Source: CAVTLG01 sp963735495 (GTDB lineage Bacteria; Chloroflexota; Ktedonobacteria; Ktedonobacterales; Ktedonobacteraceae). Taken from it: a DNA stretch of 64,000 nucleotides. How positions within the stretch are numbered: the first letter of the stretch is position 1; each line of letters begins with the position of its first letter. Positions 26,238 to 35,461 of the stretch are shown here, piece by piece. The notes below the pieces were generated by a model. That model had not been told where the DNA came from, ran no database searches, and saw only the letters and a list, made by a program, of their open reading frames with translations. Where the stretch lies: contig CAVTLG010000002.1 in NCBI GenBank assembly GCA_963735495.1, positions 682,001 through 746,000 on the forward strand, read 5' to 3'. The position numbers and the translations under genes were made by a program.

Positions 26238-27155
26238 ATGCCACAAGAATCATTTGTAGGAGAAAAGACTTTCCTTGAGCAATTATTTCAGCATGGTCTG
26301 CTCATCCCTTCACCTACCCCTGGTGTCTATGGCAGAGATGGCGTGCTGGAAGATATTATTTACCGGCTAGAGGACGCTATCACGGCTTTCGGTCGTGATA
26401 GCGGCACTGAAGTTATGCGTTTCCCTCCGGTCATCAGTCGCGAGACGATTGAGCAGAGCGGATACATGGCATCATTTCCTCAGTTCCTTGGCTCCGTCCA
26501 TGCATTTACCGGCACACAACGTGAACACGGACCATTGTTACAAGACATCACTGACGATCATGACTGGGGACATCATTTATCCTCAACGCAGGTTGTGATG
26601 ACTCCAGCGGCTTGCTATCCCGTCTATGCGGTAGCCGCAGGAATATTGCCAGCCGGAGGACGACTTGTTGATGTCTCTTCCTACTGTTTCCGTCACGAGC
26701 CATCTGCTGATCCCGCCCGCATGCAAGCATTCCGCCAACGTGAGTTCGTGCGTATCGCTGATCCCGCTACTGTTCAGCAATGGCGCGAGCAATGGATTGA
26801 GCGAGGATTGGTCTTCTTACGTTCTCTCGATTTAGCGCCAGTGCAGGCTCCAGCGAACGATCCGTTCTTCGGTACAGGTGGTCGTCTATTGGCAGCGAGT
26901 CAGCAAGAACAAGAACTCAAATATGAATTGCTCCTCCCGGTCAGTTCAGAGCTGGCAACTACAGCGGTGATATCGGTCAATTATCACCAGGAGCATTTTG
27001 CACACAAATTCGCTATTCACACTGCTGACGGCAACATTGCCCATACCGCCTGCATAGGCTTTGGTCTGGAGCGCATTGCGTTAGCCTTATTCCGTGCTCA
27101 CGGTTTTGACATTGCAGCATGGCCTATGGCAGTCCATAGAAAGTTATGGTCATGA
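26238..27155 (+). CDS. Amino acid:[carrier protein] ligase (SerRS-like, class II)
   Basis: A 305-residue stand-alone class II synthetase core without a tRNA-binding domain. It resembles the enzymes characterised in Bradyrhizobium and Agrobacterium that charge a carrier protein with glycine or alanine. Visible marks: motif 2 YCFRHEPSADPARMQAFRQREFVRI (Arg152) and motif 3 GFGLERIALALF (Arg279), and the Cys-Glu-Cys zinc set of atypical SerRS: Cys126, Glu169, Cys272. It should adenylate a small amino acid and transfer it to the phosphopantetheine of the nearby ACP. The stop overlaps the DUF1839 start by ATGA, so the two are translationally coupled. Confidence 0.9.
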   Translation: MPQESFVGEKTFLEQLFQHGLLIPSPTPGVYGRDGVLEDIIYRLEDAITAFGRDSGTEVMRFPPVISRETIEQSGYMASFPQFLGSVHAFTGTQREHGPLLQDITDDHDWGHHLSSTQVVMTPAACYPVYAVAAGILPAGGRLVDVSSYCFRHEPSADPARMQAFRQREFVRIADPATVQQWREQWIERGLVFLRSLDLAPVQAPANDPFFGTGGRLLAASQQEQELKYELLLPVSSELATTAVISVNYHQEHFAHKFAIHTADGNIAHTACIGFGLERIALALFRAHGFDIAAWPMAVHRKLWS

Positions 27156-28102
27156 GCTACACTATCGAAAACATCAGCATAAACACCTACCAGGCGCATT
27201 GGCTGCATCACGGCGATAGCACCTGGGCTCTTTCCAACTGCTATGTTGATCTATGGATTGAAGCGCTACATAGCCTGTCGCTCAATCCCATCCCCTGCCT
27301 TGCGTTCACGCCGCTAGTAGATTTTGAAGGGGACCAGTGGACATTTTTTAAAGTTCCGTTGCATGACCTGCTTTTGCTGTATGGTATCGATGTCCAGGAA
27401 TTAAACATCTGGCAATCGTTACTGGAGCATATTGTTGTCCAGATCAGCAGAAACAGGCTGGTGCTAATGGAGGTTGACGCATTCTATTTGCCAGATGTAA
27501 GCGATACAAATTATCATCAGGAGCATGAAAAAACGACCATTGGCGTGCAAATGATCGATACAGAACACCGCCTCCTGGGTTACTTTCACAATGGTGGCTA
27601 TTATACGCTGTGTGATACCGATTTCGACGGTGTTTTCCGCGTAGAAAACCTACCTCCGTATGTAGAATACGCGAAATTGGATGCGTTAATCAGGAGAAGC
27701 GACGACGAAATGGCAGCATTAGCCAGCCAGCTACTGAAGGAGCATCTGTCTCGTCGCCCACAGGTGAATCCGTTTCTAGCGTATAGCCAACAATTTCAGC
27801 AGCATACCACGTCGCTGCAAGATCTCGCATCTTTTCATAAATACGCATTCGCCACTATTCGTCAATATGGTTCATGCTATCAATATGCAGCCCTCTTTTT
27901 GCGCTGGCTGATGGATTACCAGGGAAGTTACCTGGGAGAGGCAGCGGAACACTTTACATTCATCGCTAACACAGCGCAGGTGCTCCTGCTGCAGACAGCC
28001 AGAGCTGTCAAAACAAAGAAACCATTTGCATATCCTCAGCTACTTTATGCGATGCAGGAACACTGGGAACAGGCCATGGACATACTGGTTTCCATGCATT
28101 AA
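27152..28102 (+). CDS. DUF1839 family protein
   Basis: ATG 27152 overlaps the ligase stop, giving 316 residues, without signal or membrane segments. The sequence (NCYVDLWIEALHSLSLNPI, DFEGDQWTFFKVP, and GYFHNGGYYTLCDTDFDGVF) fits the DUF1839 family, which I recall as a regular neighbour of amino acid:carrier-protein ligases. Its function is unknown; FEGDQWTF has conserved-looking acidic residues that might be catalytic. Position in the pathway suggests it acts on the charged carrier, for instance as an acyl or amide transferase, but this is guesswork. Confidence 0.75.
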   Translation: MSYTIENISINTYQAHWLHHGDSTWALSNCYVDLWIEALHSLSLNPIPCLAFTPLVDFEGDQWTFFKVPLHDLLLLYGIDVQELNIWQSLLEHIVVQISRNRLVLMEVDAFYLPDVSDTNYHQEHEKTTIGVQMIDTEHRLLGYFHNGGYYTLCDTDFDGVFRVENLPPYVEYAKLDALIRRSDDEMAALASQLLKEHLSRRPQVNPFLAYSQQFQQHTTSLQDLASFHKYAFATIRQYGSCYQYAALFLRWLMDYQGSYLGEAAEHFTFIANTAQVLLLQTARAVKTKKPFAYPQLLYAMQEHWEQAMDILVSMH

Positions 28103-28123
28103 AGGTTGAGGAGTCGGGCAACT

Positions 28124-30652
28124 ATGGCAAAGCTTTACAATATGACTGCCTACCAACAAATTCCCTTACAGGACGGCTGGGAACTCCTCTCAACCACTCC
28201 CGGATGCTATCAATACCCGGAACAGTTGGAGCAATTGGAGCACACGTGGCTTGCAGCATCAGTGCCGGGTACGGTGATCGAAACATTACAAAAAAACCAG
28301 CAGTGGGATCTTGCCCATCCCTACCCTATTGATACGCTGGATTGGTGGTACCGCTGCTCGTTTGAACTGCCTGGCACGGAAAACGGTACACAGATTGTGC
28401 TCAAGTTCGCCGGATTAGCTACTGTTGCCGAGGTATGGCTCAATGCGCGCTTAATCCTCACCACCGATAATATGTTTCGCGCCTATGAAGTTGATATCAC
28501 AGCCGAGTTGCACGAGCGCAATACACTCTATATACGTTTTTGCGCGTTAGAACCTTTATTAGCACAGAAGAGACCTCGCCCACGTTGGCGCACCCAACTT
28601 GTCGCTCACCAACAATTGCGCTGGTTGCGCACAACATTGTTAGGTAGGATGCCTGGCTGGTCTCCTCCAGTACAGACCGTAGGCCCCTGGCGCTCAATCT
28701 GCATAGAAGAGCGTCGTATGCTCGCCCTGGAACAACTCACGCTACAAACGCGTGTGCAGGGTGATGATGGATATGTCGCCATCTCGCTCCAGGCCCAGAA
28801 CCTGGCCGCTCATGCCCCAACACAGGCCACGTTCGTCATCGACGATAGAGTATTGCCATTAGATATACAGTACAAAGAGCATGGCACCTTTGTACTGCAT
28901 GGTGACGTGTGTATTCCCACAGTGCAACGCTGGTGGCCCCATACGCATGGCAATCAACACCTCTATACAGCAAAAATAGTGCTCCAGTATGCAGAAACAG
29001 TTGTAGAGCTTGCATGTGGTCGACTGGCATTTCGGCATATTGAATTACTGGACGCAACTGGGAAGAATTTTGGTCTTCGCGTCAACGGCATAGCCATTTT
29101 TTGCCGTGGTGCCTGCTGGACCCCGCTGGATATATTCAGCCTTTCTGGTACGTCTTCAGCATACGCCGCAAATTTACGTATGGCCCAACGTGCGGGCATC
29201 AATATGCTCAGGGTGGGAGGGACGATGGTCTATGAAAACGATTGTTTCTACGATCTCTGCGACGAATTGGGCATTCTTGTCTGGCAAGATTTTATGTTTG
29301 CGAATATGGATTATCCGACCTCTGATAGAGCCTTTCGCGCAAATTGCCGCCTGGAATGTGAACAACAGCTGGAACGCCTGCAAACCCACGCCTGTTTAGC
29401 CATACTCTGTGGCAATAGTGAGGTCCAGCAGCAGGCAGCGATGTTAGGTCTAGCGCAGGAAACATGGGAAAATGAGTATTTTGAGCAGAGCTTGCCAGAA
29501 ATCTGCCAACACTATGTCGATATCCCTTATTGGATCTCCAGTCCTGGAGGCGGCGCACTGCCGTTCCAGGTCAATGCAGGCAATGCCCATTATCAAGGCA
29601 TTGGTGCTTTTCTCAGGCCGCTGGAAGACGCTCGGCGCAGCGAAGTACGCTTTGCGACGGAATGCCTGGCGTTTGCTCATATTCCCGAAGACCGCACTAT
29701 TGATCTCTTTATCAAGGCCGGAGAACTGGCTGTGCATCATCCCAAATGGAAGGCACGAGTACCACGTGACGTAGGCGCAGCATGGGATTTCGACGATATC
29801 CGAGATTATTATCTGAAACTGCTATTTGATGTTGATCCGCTGAAATTGCGCTATAGTGACATGGAACGGTATCTTGCGCTCAGTCGTGTGACAACTGGAG
29901 AAGTGGTAGCGGCAGTCTTTGCAGAATGGCGACGCCAACGCTCGGTCTGTAACGGCGGACTGATCTGGTTCTATCGTGATCTCTGGGCTGGAGCTGGCTG
30001 GGGTATTATAGATGCCACGGGCTATCCAAAGGCGGCCTACTACTATCTCAAAAGAGTGTCTCTGCCGCAAACTTGTTTTTTTTCAGATGAGGGACTCAAC
30101 GGTCTCTGGCTACATGTCATCAATGACCGGGCGACAGAACTCTCCGCCGAAGTCCAGATTGCCCTCTATCGTTCTACGGGGACGCCTACGGCCACTGTGA
30201 CACAAGCTGTTACGTTGTCCCCGCATGATACAATAGAGCTACATGTCGATGCTCTTTTTGCACAGTTTCTTGATCTGACGTATGCCTACCGTTTCGGCCC
30301 TCCGGGATACGATTTTGCTGTGGCAATACTGCACAATGAGCAAAGTACTCAGCCGATAAGCGAGGCTTTCTATTTTCCACACGGCCTCCCATCTACGCGA
30401 GAGAGAGATCTTGGACTCACAGCTTCCGCGACAGCTCAACTAGATGGAACCTATCAGCTCACGTTGAGGACCGAAAAGTTTGCTCAAGCAGTGGCCATTA
30501 ATATACATAATCTTCTTCCTGAAGAGAATTATTTTCATATGCAGCCACTGAGTGAAAGAGTAGTAACGCTCTTTCCCCAGAAAAAGGAGGAGACATACCG
30601 AGGCTCTGTAACTGCACTCAATATGCATAATCAAATTGTTGTACGCCTATAA
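28124..30652 (+). CDS. Glycoside hydrolase family 2 (beta-mannosidase-like)
   Basis: An 842-residue protein from ATG 28124 (GAGGAG ten bases upstream). It has the GH2 order: jelly-roll sugar-binding domain (WWYRCSFELPG, AEVWLNARLI), immunoglobulin-like domain, then a TIM barrel with FCRGACWTPLDIF, NMLRVGGTMVYEND and GILVWQDFMFANMDYP, as in beta-mannosidases. The acid/base Glu is probably in LCGNSEVQQ and the nucleophile in RFATECLAFA. No signal peptide, so it acts in the cytoplasm. A cytosolic mannosidase-like enzyme inside an aminoacyl-carrier operon is unexpected and suggests that a sugar is attached to, or trimmed from, the product. Confidence 0.85.
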   Translation: MAKLYNMTAYQQIPLQDGWELLSTTPGCYQYPEQLEQLEHTWLAASVPGTVIETLQKNQQWDLAHPYPIDTLDWWYRCSFELPGTENGTQIVLKFAGLATVAEVWLNARLILTTDNMFRAYEVDITAELHERNTLYIRFCALEPLLAQKRPRPRWRTQLVAHQQLRWLRTTLLGRMPGWSPPVQTVGPWRSICIEERRMLALEQLTLQTRVQGDDGYVAISLQAQNLAAHAPTQATFVIDDRVLPLDIQYKEHGTFVLHGDVCIPTVQRWWPHTHGNQHLYTAKIVLQYAETVVELACGRLAFRHIELLDATGKNFGLRVNGIAIFCRGACWTPLDIFSLSGTSSAYAANLRMAQRAGINMLRVGGTMVYENDCFYDLCDELGILVWQDFMFANMDYPTSDRAFRANCRLECEQQLERLQTHACLAILCGNSEVQQQAAMLGLAQETWENEYFEQSLPEICQHYVDIPYWISSPGGGALPFQVNAGNAHYQGIGAFLRPLEDARRSEVRFATECLAFAHIPEDRTIDLFIKAGELAVHHPKWKARVPRDVGAAWDFDDIRDYYLKLLFDVDPLKLRYSDMERYLALSRVTTGEVVAAVFAEWRRQRSVCNGGLIWFYRDLWAGAGWGIIDATGYPKAAYYYLKRVSLPQTCFFSDEGLNGLWLHVINDRATELSAEVQIALYRSTGTPTATVTQAVTLSPHDTIELHVDALFAQFLDLTYAYRFGPPGYDFAVAILHNEQSTQPISEAFYFPHGLPSTRERDLGLTASATAQLDGTYQLTLRTEKFAQAVAINIHNLLPEENYFHMQPLSERVVTLFPQKKEETYRGSVTALNMHNQIVVRL

Positions 30653-30720
30653 TGATCTATCTAATACTATTGTAATTGCAACCTTTTTTACCTGGCCTTT
30701 TAATAAGGAGACCTGATGAT

Positions 30721-31680
30721 ATGCTGAAGAACAGTCGGTTTTTTGCGCTAAAACCAGCCTGGTTGACAAAGCATGTGGAGCAAGGGAGTATCCAGCAAAC
30801 AGGAGCACCAACGTTCCAGAAAACTCACGCGTTACCTACCTCTGTACAACACGCTACACAGGCAGCGATACACACGATTCAAGCCAGAGAACACGCGCGT
30901 CCTTTTTTCTTGCTGCATGGGAATTGGACCGGCGGAGTGCCATTCTACTGTTACACACTAGCACGTACGATTGGACGCAAACAGCCATTTTATGCCCTTG
31001 ATCCCTATATTTTCCATGGTCCTTGCAAGCCAATGAGCATAGAGGAAATGGCCATAGAACACCTCAAATCTTTGCGCGCAATTCAGCCTGAAGGTCCTTA
31101 TTTGCTGGGTGGATTTTGTAACGGCTCACTCATCGCCTACGAAATGGCGCGTCAACTGCAAGAACAAGGACAAGCCGTCGACTTCCTGATACTGATTACG
31201 CCAACACATGTCCCACGTACACGCCAGGTAGTTGTGCGCACGATACGCTTCGTCTCTGCAACATTGCAGATCCAGCCTGTCCAGCAACTCAGTTGGTTCT
31301 TACGTCTGCGCCATGCGATCCGGCACGTGTACAGAATGCTTCATACAGCCGATACCTTAAAAATACAAGACTTTCCCAAATTAGTAGCCATTGATCCGCG
31401 ATTAGATACCATGTTTCCGCCCACAGAGGCGCTCTTCAACGATTACGTTGGCATCTTCACCTGGATGGCAGCTCTCTATAAAAAGCGTTTTATGCCAGAA
31501 AATATCTCTTTTATCTGGGCGAGCGAGGAGCTAGCGAATCGAAAAGCGTGGGCAGCGATAGAGAAAGAGACGGATTCACCTATCATTACGGGACACCATA
31601 TGCAGTGCGTCACTGAGCATACTGAGGTATTAGCAGAAGAGCTAAAAATGCAACTACAAAAATATATGCAGGTACAGTAA
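30721..31680 (+). CDS. Thioesterase domain protein with Cys nucleophile
   Basis: ATG 30721 follows AAGGAG and gives 319 residues. Residues 60-315 are an alpha/beta-hydrolase thioesterase of the type found at the end of NRPS and PKS lines: FFLLHGNWTGGVPFYCYTLAR, the IQPEGPYLLGGFCNGSLIAYEMA elbow and a C-terminal His in TGHHMQCVTEH. The elbow carries Cys133 (GFCNG) in place of the usual Ser. A Cys here favours transfer to an amine or other acceptor over plain hydrolysis in some known thioesterases. It should release the finished product from the ACP. Last gene of the operon; a GGTGG/CCACC hairpin (31707-31742) may end the transcript. Confidence 0.85.
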   Translation: MLKNSRFFALKPAWLTKHVEQGSIQQTGAPTFQKTHALPTSVQHATQAAIHTIQAREHARPFFLLHGNWTGGVPFYCYTLARTIGRKQPFYALDPYIFHGPCKPMSIEEMAIEHLKSLRAIQPEGPYLLGGFCNGSLIAYEMARQLQEQGQAVDFLILITPTHVPRTRQVVVRTIRFVSATLQIQPVQQLSWFLRLRHAIRHVYRMLHTADTLKIQDFPKLVAIDPRLDTMFPPTEALFNDYVGIFTWMAALYKKRFMPENISFIWASEELANRKAWAAIEKETDSPIITGHHMQCVTEHTEVLAEELKMQLQKYMQVQ

Positions 31681-31805
31681 ATGCTATATGCTTCAATCTC
31701 CTTAAAGGTGGTGGTGGATGAACATGGGTTTCTGCCACCACTCAGAAGAAAGGATCACACAAAACCCTGAGGTGCCAGGTGATTATGTACTAGAGCGAAG
31801 TTTAC

Positions 31806-32699
31806 TCATTCATGGTGAGCGACCAATTGAGCGCGTAATAACGCTCGCTCTACCAGTGAAGTGGTTTGATCTATGAATGTCTGGAAGAAGTCGCTATCGA
31901 TCTCACCCTGTGCCGCTTGCAATCGCGCCAGGCGAGCATACCACACAGCTTCATTTTGAATACGCAGGCAAAGGACGCCAAGCACCTGGTTTCTGGCCTT
32001 GAGCGGAAGCAAGCGTAGCAGCGTGTCCGGCTCAGTAACGACACCGACGATTTCACCGCCAGTCATTGCCATTTTTGCAGCCCGTAACTCTTCTGCTGAA
32101 AGCGTAAAACCATCTATACTGATAGGGGCTTCTGCGCGAACGGCAAGCGTACCATCAGCAGCAGGCAGCAAGAGCGCACAAGCATGCAAACCCCACGAAG
32201 CAAAAACGCGCACAATCGCCAGCACAATCGCATCCAACTGATCATCCAACTGGTCTGCATCATTCGTGACACGCATTAACGCATAGAGAATGCGCGCTTC
32301 CCGTTCCCGCAAGCGAGCTTCTTCGGCGCTACGGCGCACCTGTGCAGCCAGTAAGCTGATGAGCAAAGCCGTGAGCAGGAAGATAAAGAGACCAAGCCAT
32401 TCTTCCCAACGTCCTACGGTCAAGGTATACAAAGGAGGCACGAGAAAAAAGTCGAAAGAGAGCGAGGCAACAATAGCCGCGACGATAGCCGCGTAACTAC
32501 CGCGCCAGATAGCCAGGGGAAGGATTACTAAGAGATAGATAATCGCAATATCTGGAATAGTTGGGTACAGGTGAGCAGTATACATAACACCAGTTAGCAA
32601 CAGCGTACTGACGACAGCAAAAGCCGTGTCGAGCAGATAGTGCGGCCATGAGCGCTCAAACGCTGTCGGAATTTGCGGAATACGCTCAATCGCTTCCAT
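31806..32699 (-). CDS. DUF4118-GAF membrane sensor lacking a kinase domain
   Basis: A 297-residue protein. Residues 15-115 hold four TM helices with the DUF4118 pattern of KdpD (YLLVILPLAIWRGSYAAIVAAIVASLSFDFFLVPP). A helical linker and a GAF-like domain (about 145-285) follow. The histidine kinase core that normally comes next is absent; the ORF ends cleanly and 32700 on is non-coding. It may be a stand-alone sensor acting through a partner, or a remnant. RBS AGAGGAG precedes ATG 32699. Confidence 0.75.
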   Translation of the reverse strand: MEAIERIPQIPTAFERSWPHYLLDTAFAVVSTLLLTGVMYTAHLYPTIPDIAIIYLLVILPLAIWRGSYAAIVAAIVASLSFDFFLVPPLYTLTVGRWEEWLGLFIFLLTALLISLLAAQVRRSAEEARLREREARILYALMRVTNDADQLDDQLDAIVLAIVRVFASWGLHACALLLPAADGTLAVRAEAPISIDGFTLSAEELRAAKMAMTGGEIVGVVTEPDTLLRLLPLKARNQVLGVLCLRIQNEAVWYARLARLQAAQGEIDSDFFQTFIDQTTSLVERALLRAQLVAHHE

Positions 32700-33140
32700 A
32701 TGATTCTCCTCTCAACCTATATATTGAGCACGCATACAGAAATTCTTCTCTCTCATGCTGTAGCATAGTTGAAACGATATCAAGAAGCAATCAAAAAGAT
32801 GCCACAGATGCTCAAAAATTCCTCAATACAACAAGCGCAAAATCCCAGCAATTCGGCAGAAGCAGTAGCGGAAAGTGTATAGAGCAAAATCAATTGACAT
32901 TTCATAAAAAATACCTTAGGATTGTTATAGTTAGTGTATATCTCAAGTAAACGGTAATACCGCCAATGAAGTATAGGCATTATCAATAGCGCGGCATAAA
33001 TGTGCGTTCCTTTTCTTGTCAGGAACTCGCGTTTTGTGTTCGAGATTGCACTTACCGTTGCACGGTAATCAACCCTTCATACGGTGTTGTCTGTTTGGGA
33101 AACGCTATCTCCGCCTATTAGAGAACAAAGGAGAACACGC
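32700..33140. other. Divergent intergenic region
   Basis: About 440 bp between the DUF4118 gene and the DUF3311 gene, AT-rich from 32800 to 32960. No gene, and no convincing operator; it must hold both divergent promoters. Confidence 0.5.
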
Positions 33141-33341
33141 ATGATTACTCAACCTGAAAAGAACCAGCGGCGCTGGTTCTTGCTCTTGCTGCTCATCCCC
33201 TTCATTGTCCTACTCTGGCCGCCATTCTACGACTTCAGACAGCCAGCGCTCTTCGGCATACCGTTTTTTTATTGGTTCCAGATGTTGTGGATTATTATTA
33301 CTGCCATCATTACAGCCCTGGTCTACTTCATTGGAGCATAA
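33141..33341 (+). CDS. DUF3311 small membrane protein
   Basis: A 66-residue protein from ATG 33141 (AAAGGAG seven bases upstream) with two membrane helices (FLLLLLIPFIVLLWPPFY and FYWFQMLWIIITAIITALVYF). The FxxPFFYWFQ segment is typical of DUF3311, the small partner encoded next to sodium:solute symporters of the acetate/monocarboxylate type. It precedes the symporter by 95 bp and likely forms a complex with it. Confidence 0.85.
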   Translation: MITQPEKNQRRWFLLLLLIPFIVLLWPPFYDFRQPALFGIPFFYWFQMLWIIITAIITALVYFIGA

Positions 33342-33359
33342 AATCATAGTCATCAACAT

Positions 33360-33405
33360 GCAATGCTGCATGCGAGGTCTGTGTGTATACCACAGGCAGC
33401 ATTGC
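33360..33405 (+). other. Intercistronic hairpin between DUF3311 and symporter
   Basis: GCAATGCTGC (33360-33369) pairs perfectly with 33396-33405; inside, CTGTG and CACAG can pair again. It may tune the relative expression of the two genes. Confidence 0.5.
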
Positions 33406-33435
33406 TAGCTTCTTCTAAGGAAGGGAGAGCACACC

Positions 33436-35013
33436 ATGAAATGGGATGCCATCGCAGTCTTTATCTTTTTTTTCCTGCTCGTTACTGTGCTCGGCTTTGT
33501 CGCAGCCCGCTGGCGTAAAGGTGATCTGGATCTTTTGCACGAATGGGGTCTGGCCGGTCGACGTTTCGGCACGGTCATCACCTGGTTCCTGCTCGGCGGC
33601 GACCTCTACACGGCCTATACTTTTATAGCCGTGCCAAGCGCCCTCTATGGGGTCGGCGCTGTTAGTGGCTTCTTCGCGGTACCCTACACCATCCTCATTT
33701 ATCCACTGGTCTTTCTTCTAATGCCCAAGTTCTGGAGTGTTTGCAAACGACACGGCTATGTAACTGCGGCTGACTTTGTCAAAGATCGCTTTGGCAGTAG
33801 AGGATTGGCCCTGGCTGTTGCTTTCACTGGTATCCTGGCAACGATGCCGTATATCGCCCTACAGATGTTTGGTATCCAGGTATCACTCGCGGCACTGGGT
33901 ATACCAGAATATATCCCGATCTTCGGCATCAACATCGAAATACCACTGCTCATCGCATTTATCATCCTGGCCGCCTACACATACACCAGCGGACTTCGTG
34001 CACCTGCCATGATTGCCCTGGTTAAAGATGTAATGATCTTCATTGTGCTCTTCGCTGCACTGATTATTATTCCTATCCACCTGGGAGGCTTTGGGGCCAT
34101 CTTTGCCGCCGCGCACAGTAAAGCTATTGCCCATCCTACGACATTCTCTGATATCATCCCCACCAAGCAATTAGCTGCATATTCCACGCTGGCGCTCGGC
34201 TCTGCCCTGGCGCTTTTCCTCTATCCCCACTCGCTAACAGGAATTTTAAGCAGTAACAGCCCCAAAGTGGTCAAGCGCAATGCCGCGCTCCTACCCATTT
34301 ATTCTTTAATGCTTGGCTTGCTGGCACTCCTGGGCTATATGGCGATAGCGGCAAAAGTGACGCCGCTGAAAGGTTTTGGCAACAACGGTGCTATACCTGC
34401 ATTGATCAATGCCTCGTTCGCGCCCTGGTTTGCAGGCTTTGCCTTTGCCGCAATCTCGATTGGTGCTCTGGTTCCCGCAGCCGTTATGTCCATTGCTGCC
34501 GCGAATTTGTTTACAAGAAATATCTATAAAGAGTACATCAAAAAGGACGCCTCCGAGCGCGAAGAAGCACGAATGGCTAAGCTTGTCTCGCTCGTCGTCA
34601 AATTTGGCGCCTTGCTCTTTATCATCTTTGTCAACACCAGCGAGGTGATCAATTTTCAGCTGCTCGGCGGCATCTGGATACTCCAGACCTTGCCAGCGGT
34701 CTTCCTTGGCCTTTACACCCGCTGGTTCAATCGCTGGGCGCTGCTGGCTGGCTGGCTCGTCTCGATGATTGTCGGAACATGGCTGTTTATTGCAGCAGGC
34801 AACAAGTCAACTGCGCCGCTACCGCTCCTGGGCACACCACTGTATATTGCGATTACCGCACTGGTGATCAATCTCGTTTTAGCGCTGATTCTCACGCCGA
34901 TCTGTGAAGCACTCGGAGCGAAGCGCGGACAGGACGCAACTTCGCCTGCCGATTATGTGGAGGAGCTCGCTCCCGTCGAGAAGGTTGAAGTCGGACGCAA
35001 AGCGCTCGGCTAA
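33436..35013 (+). CDS. Sodium:solute symporter (monocarboxylate type)
   Basis: A 525-residue transporter with about 13 membrane helices, SSS family. The N-terminus (WGLAGRRFGTVITWFLLGGDLYTAYTFIAVPS) and TYTSGLRAPAMIALVKDVMIF match the family, and the DUF3311 partner just upstream points to the MctP-like group that takes up pyruvate, lactate, alanine or acetate. GGAAGGGAG precedes ATG 33436. A 12-bp hairpin follows the stop. Confidence 0.88.
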   Translation: MKWDAIAVFIFFFLLVTVLGFVAARWRKGDLDLLHEWGLAGRRFGTVITWFLLGGDLYTAYTFIAVPSALYGVGAVSGFFAVPYTILIYPLVFLLMPKFWSVCKRHGYVTAADFVKDRFGSRGLALAVAFTGILATMPYIALQMFGIQVSLAALGIPEYIPIFGINIEIPLLIAFIILAAYTYTSGLRAPAMIALVKDVMIFIVLFAALIIIPIHLGGFGAIFAAAHSKAIAHPTTFSDIIPTKQLAAYSTLALGSALALFLYPHSLTGILSSNSPKVVKRNAALLPIYSLMLGLLALLGYMAIAAKVTPLKGFGNNGAIPALINASFAPWFAGFAFAAISIGALVPAAVMSIAAANLFTRNIYKEYIKKDASEREEARMAKLVSLVVKFGALLFIIFVNTSEVINFQLLGGIWILQTLPAVFLGLYTRWFNRWALLAGWLVSMIVGTWLFIAAGNKSTAPLPLLGTPLYIAITALVINLVLALILTPICEALGAKRGQDATSPADYVEELAPVEKVEVGRKALG

Positions 35014-35028
35014 AGACCTTTGTCAGCA

Positions 35029-35069
35029 TTATCAGGGTGCCTTCGTGAAGACGATGAGCACCCTGATAA
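35029..35069 (+). terminator. 12-bp hairpin after the symporter
   Basis: TTATCAGGGTGC (35029-35040) pairs perfectly with 35058-35069 across a 17-nt loop. It is 15 bp after the stop and probably ends or attenuates the transcript; only a short CTTTCG tail follows. Confidence 0.5.
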
Positions 35070-35100
35070 ACTTTCGATATTCAGTTCAAGGAGATTTGCG

Positions 35101-35412
35101 ATGCCAAGTGATATCTTACAGCAATCCTGGGTTTACCAGGCAATCAAACAAGAAGGAGTTGTAGAGGGGCTGGCAAAGGGACGTGCAGAGGGGCGCGCCG
35201 AAGGACAAGAAAAAGAACGTCAGATGTGGTTGGAATCGCAACGTGAGGCACTTGTGAATGCAGTAAAAGCTCGTTTTCCAGATCTGCTACCTCTCGCATG
35301 GCAAAAAGCCAGTTCGGCTAATGATCCACTCGTTCTACAAGATGCCATAGTCAAGCTTTTTGTCACGCAGTCTCTTGAAGAAGCACAGGCCATACTGGAT
35401 GCTAATACATAA
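35101..35412 (+). CDS. Rpn/PD-(D/E)XK transposase-like C-terminal fragment
   Basis: A 103-residue protein from ATG 35101 (AAGGAG seven bases upstream). It opens with ILQQSWVYQAIKQEGVVEGLAKGRAEGRAEGQEKE, the Gly-Arg-Glu repeat helix typical of the tail of Rpn (recombination-promoting nuclease-like) and DUF4351 proteins, followed by a small helical part. The nuclease domain that should precede it is not encoded upstream, yet a good ribosome site is present. It could be an orphan tail left after deletion, or a small stand-alone protein; Rpn genes are known to express short C-terminal forms from internal starts. Confidence 0.55.
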   Translation: MPSDILQQSWVYQAIKQEGVVEGLAKGRAEGRAEGQEKERQMWLESQREALVNAVKARFPDLLPLAWQKASSANDPLVLQDAIVKLFVTQSLEEAQAILDANT

Positions 35413-35414
35413 GT

Positions 35415-35460
35415 TAAGAGTAAGCGCATTGGACTGAAAAGCTCGCTGTGCTTACTCTTA
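35415..35460. terminator. Bidirectional hairpin between convergent genes
   Basis: TAAGAGTAAGC (35415-35425) pairs perfectly with 35450-35460, filling the gap between the Rpn-like gene and the PrsW-type gene. Confidence 0.5.
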
Positions 35461-35461
35461 C

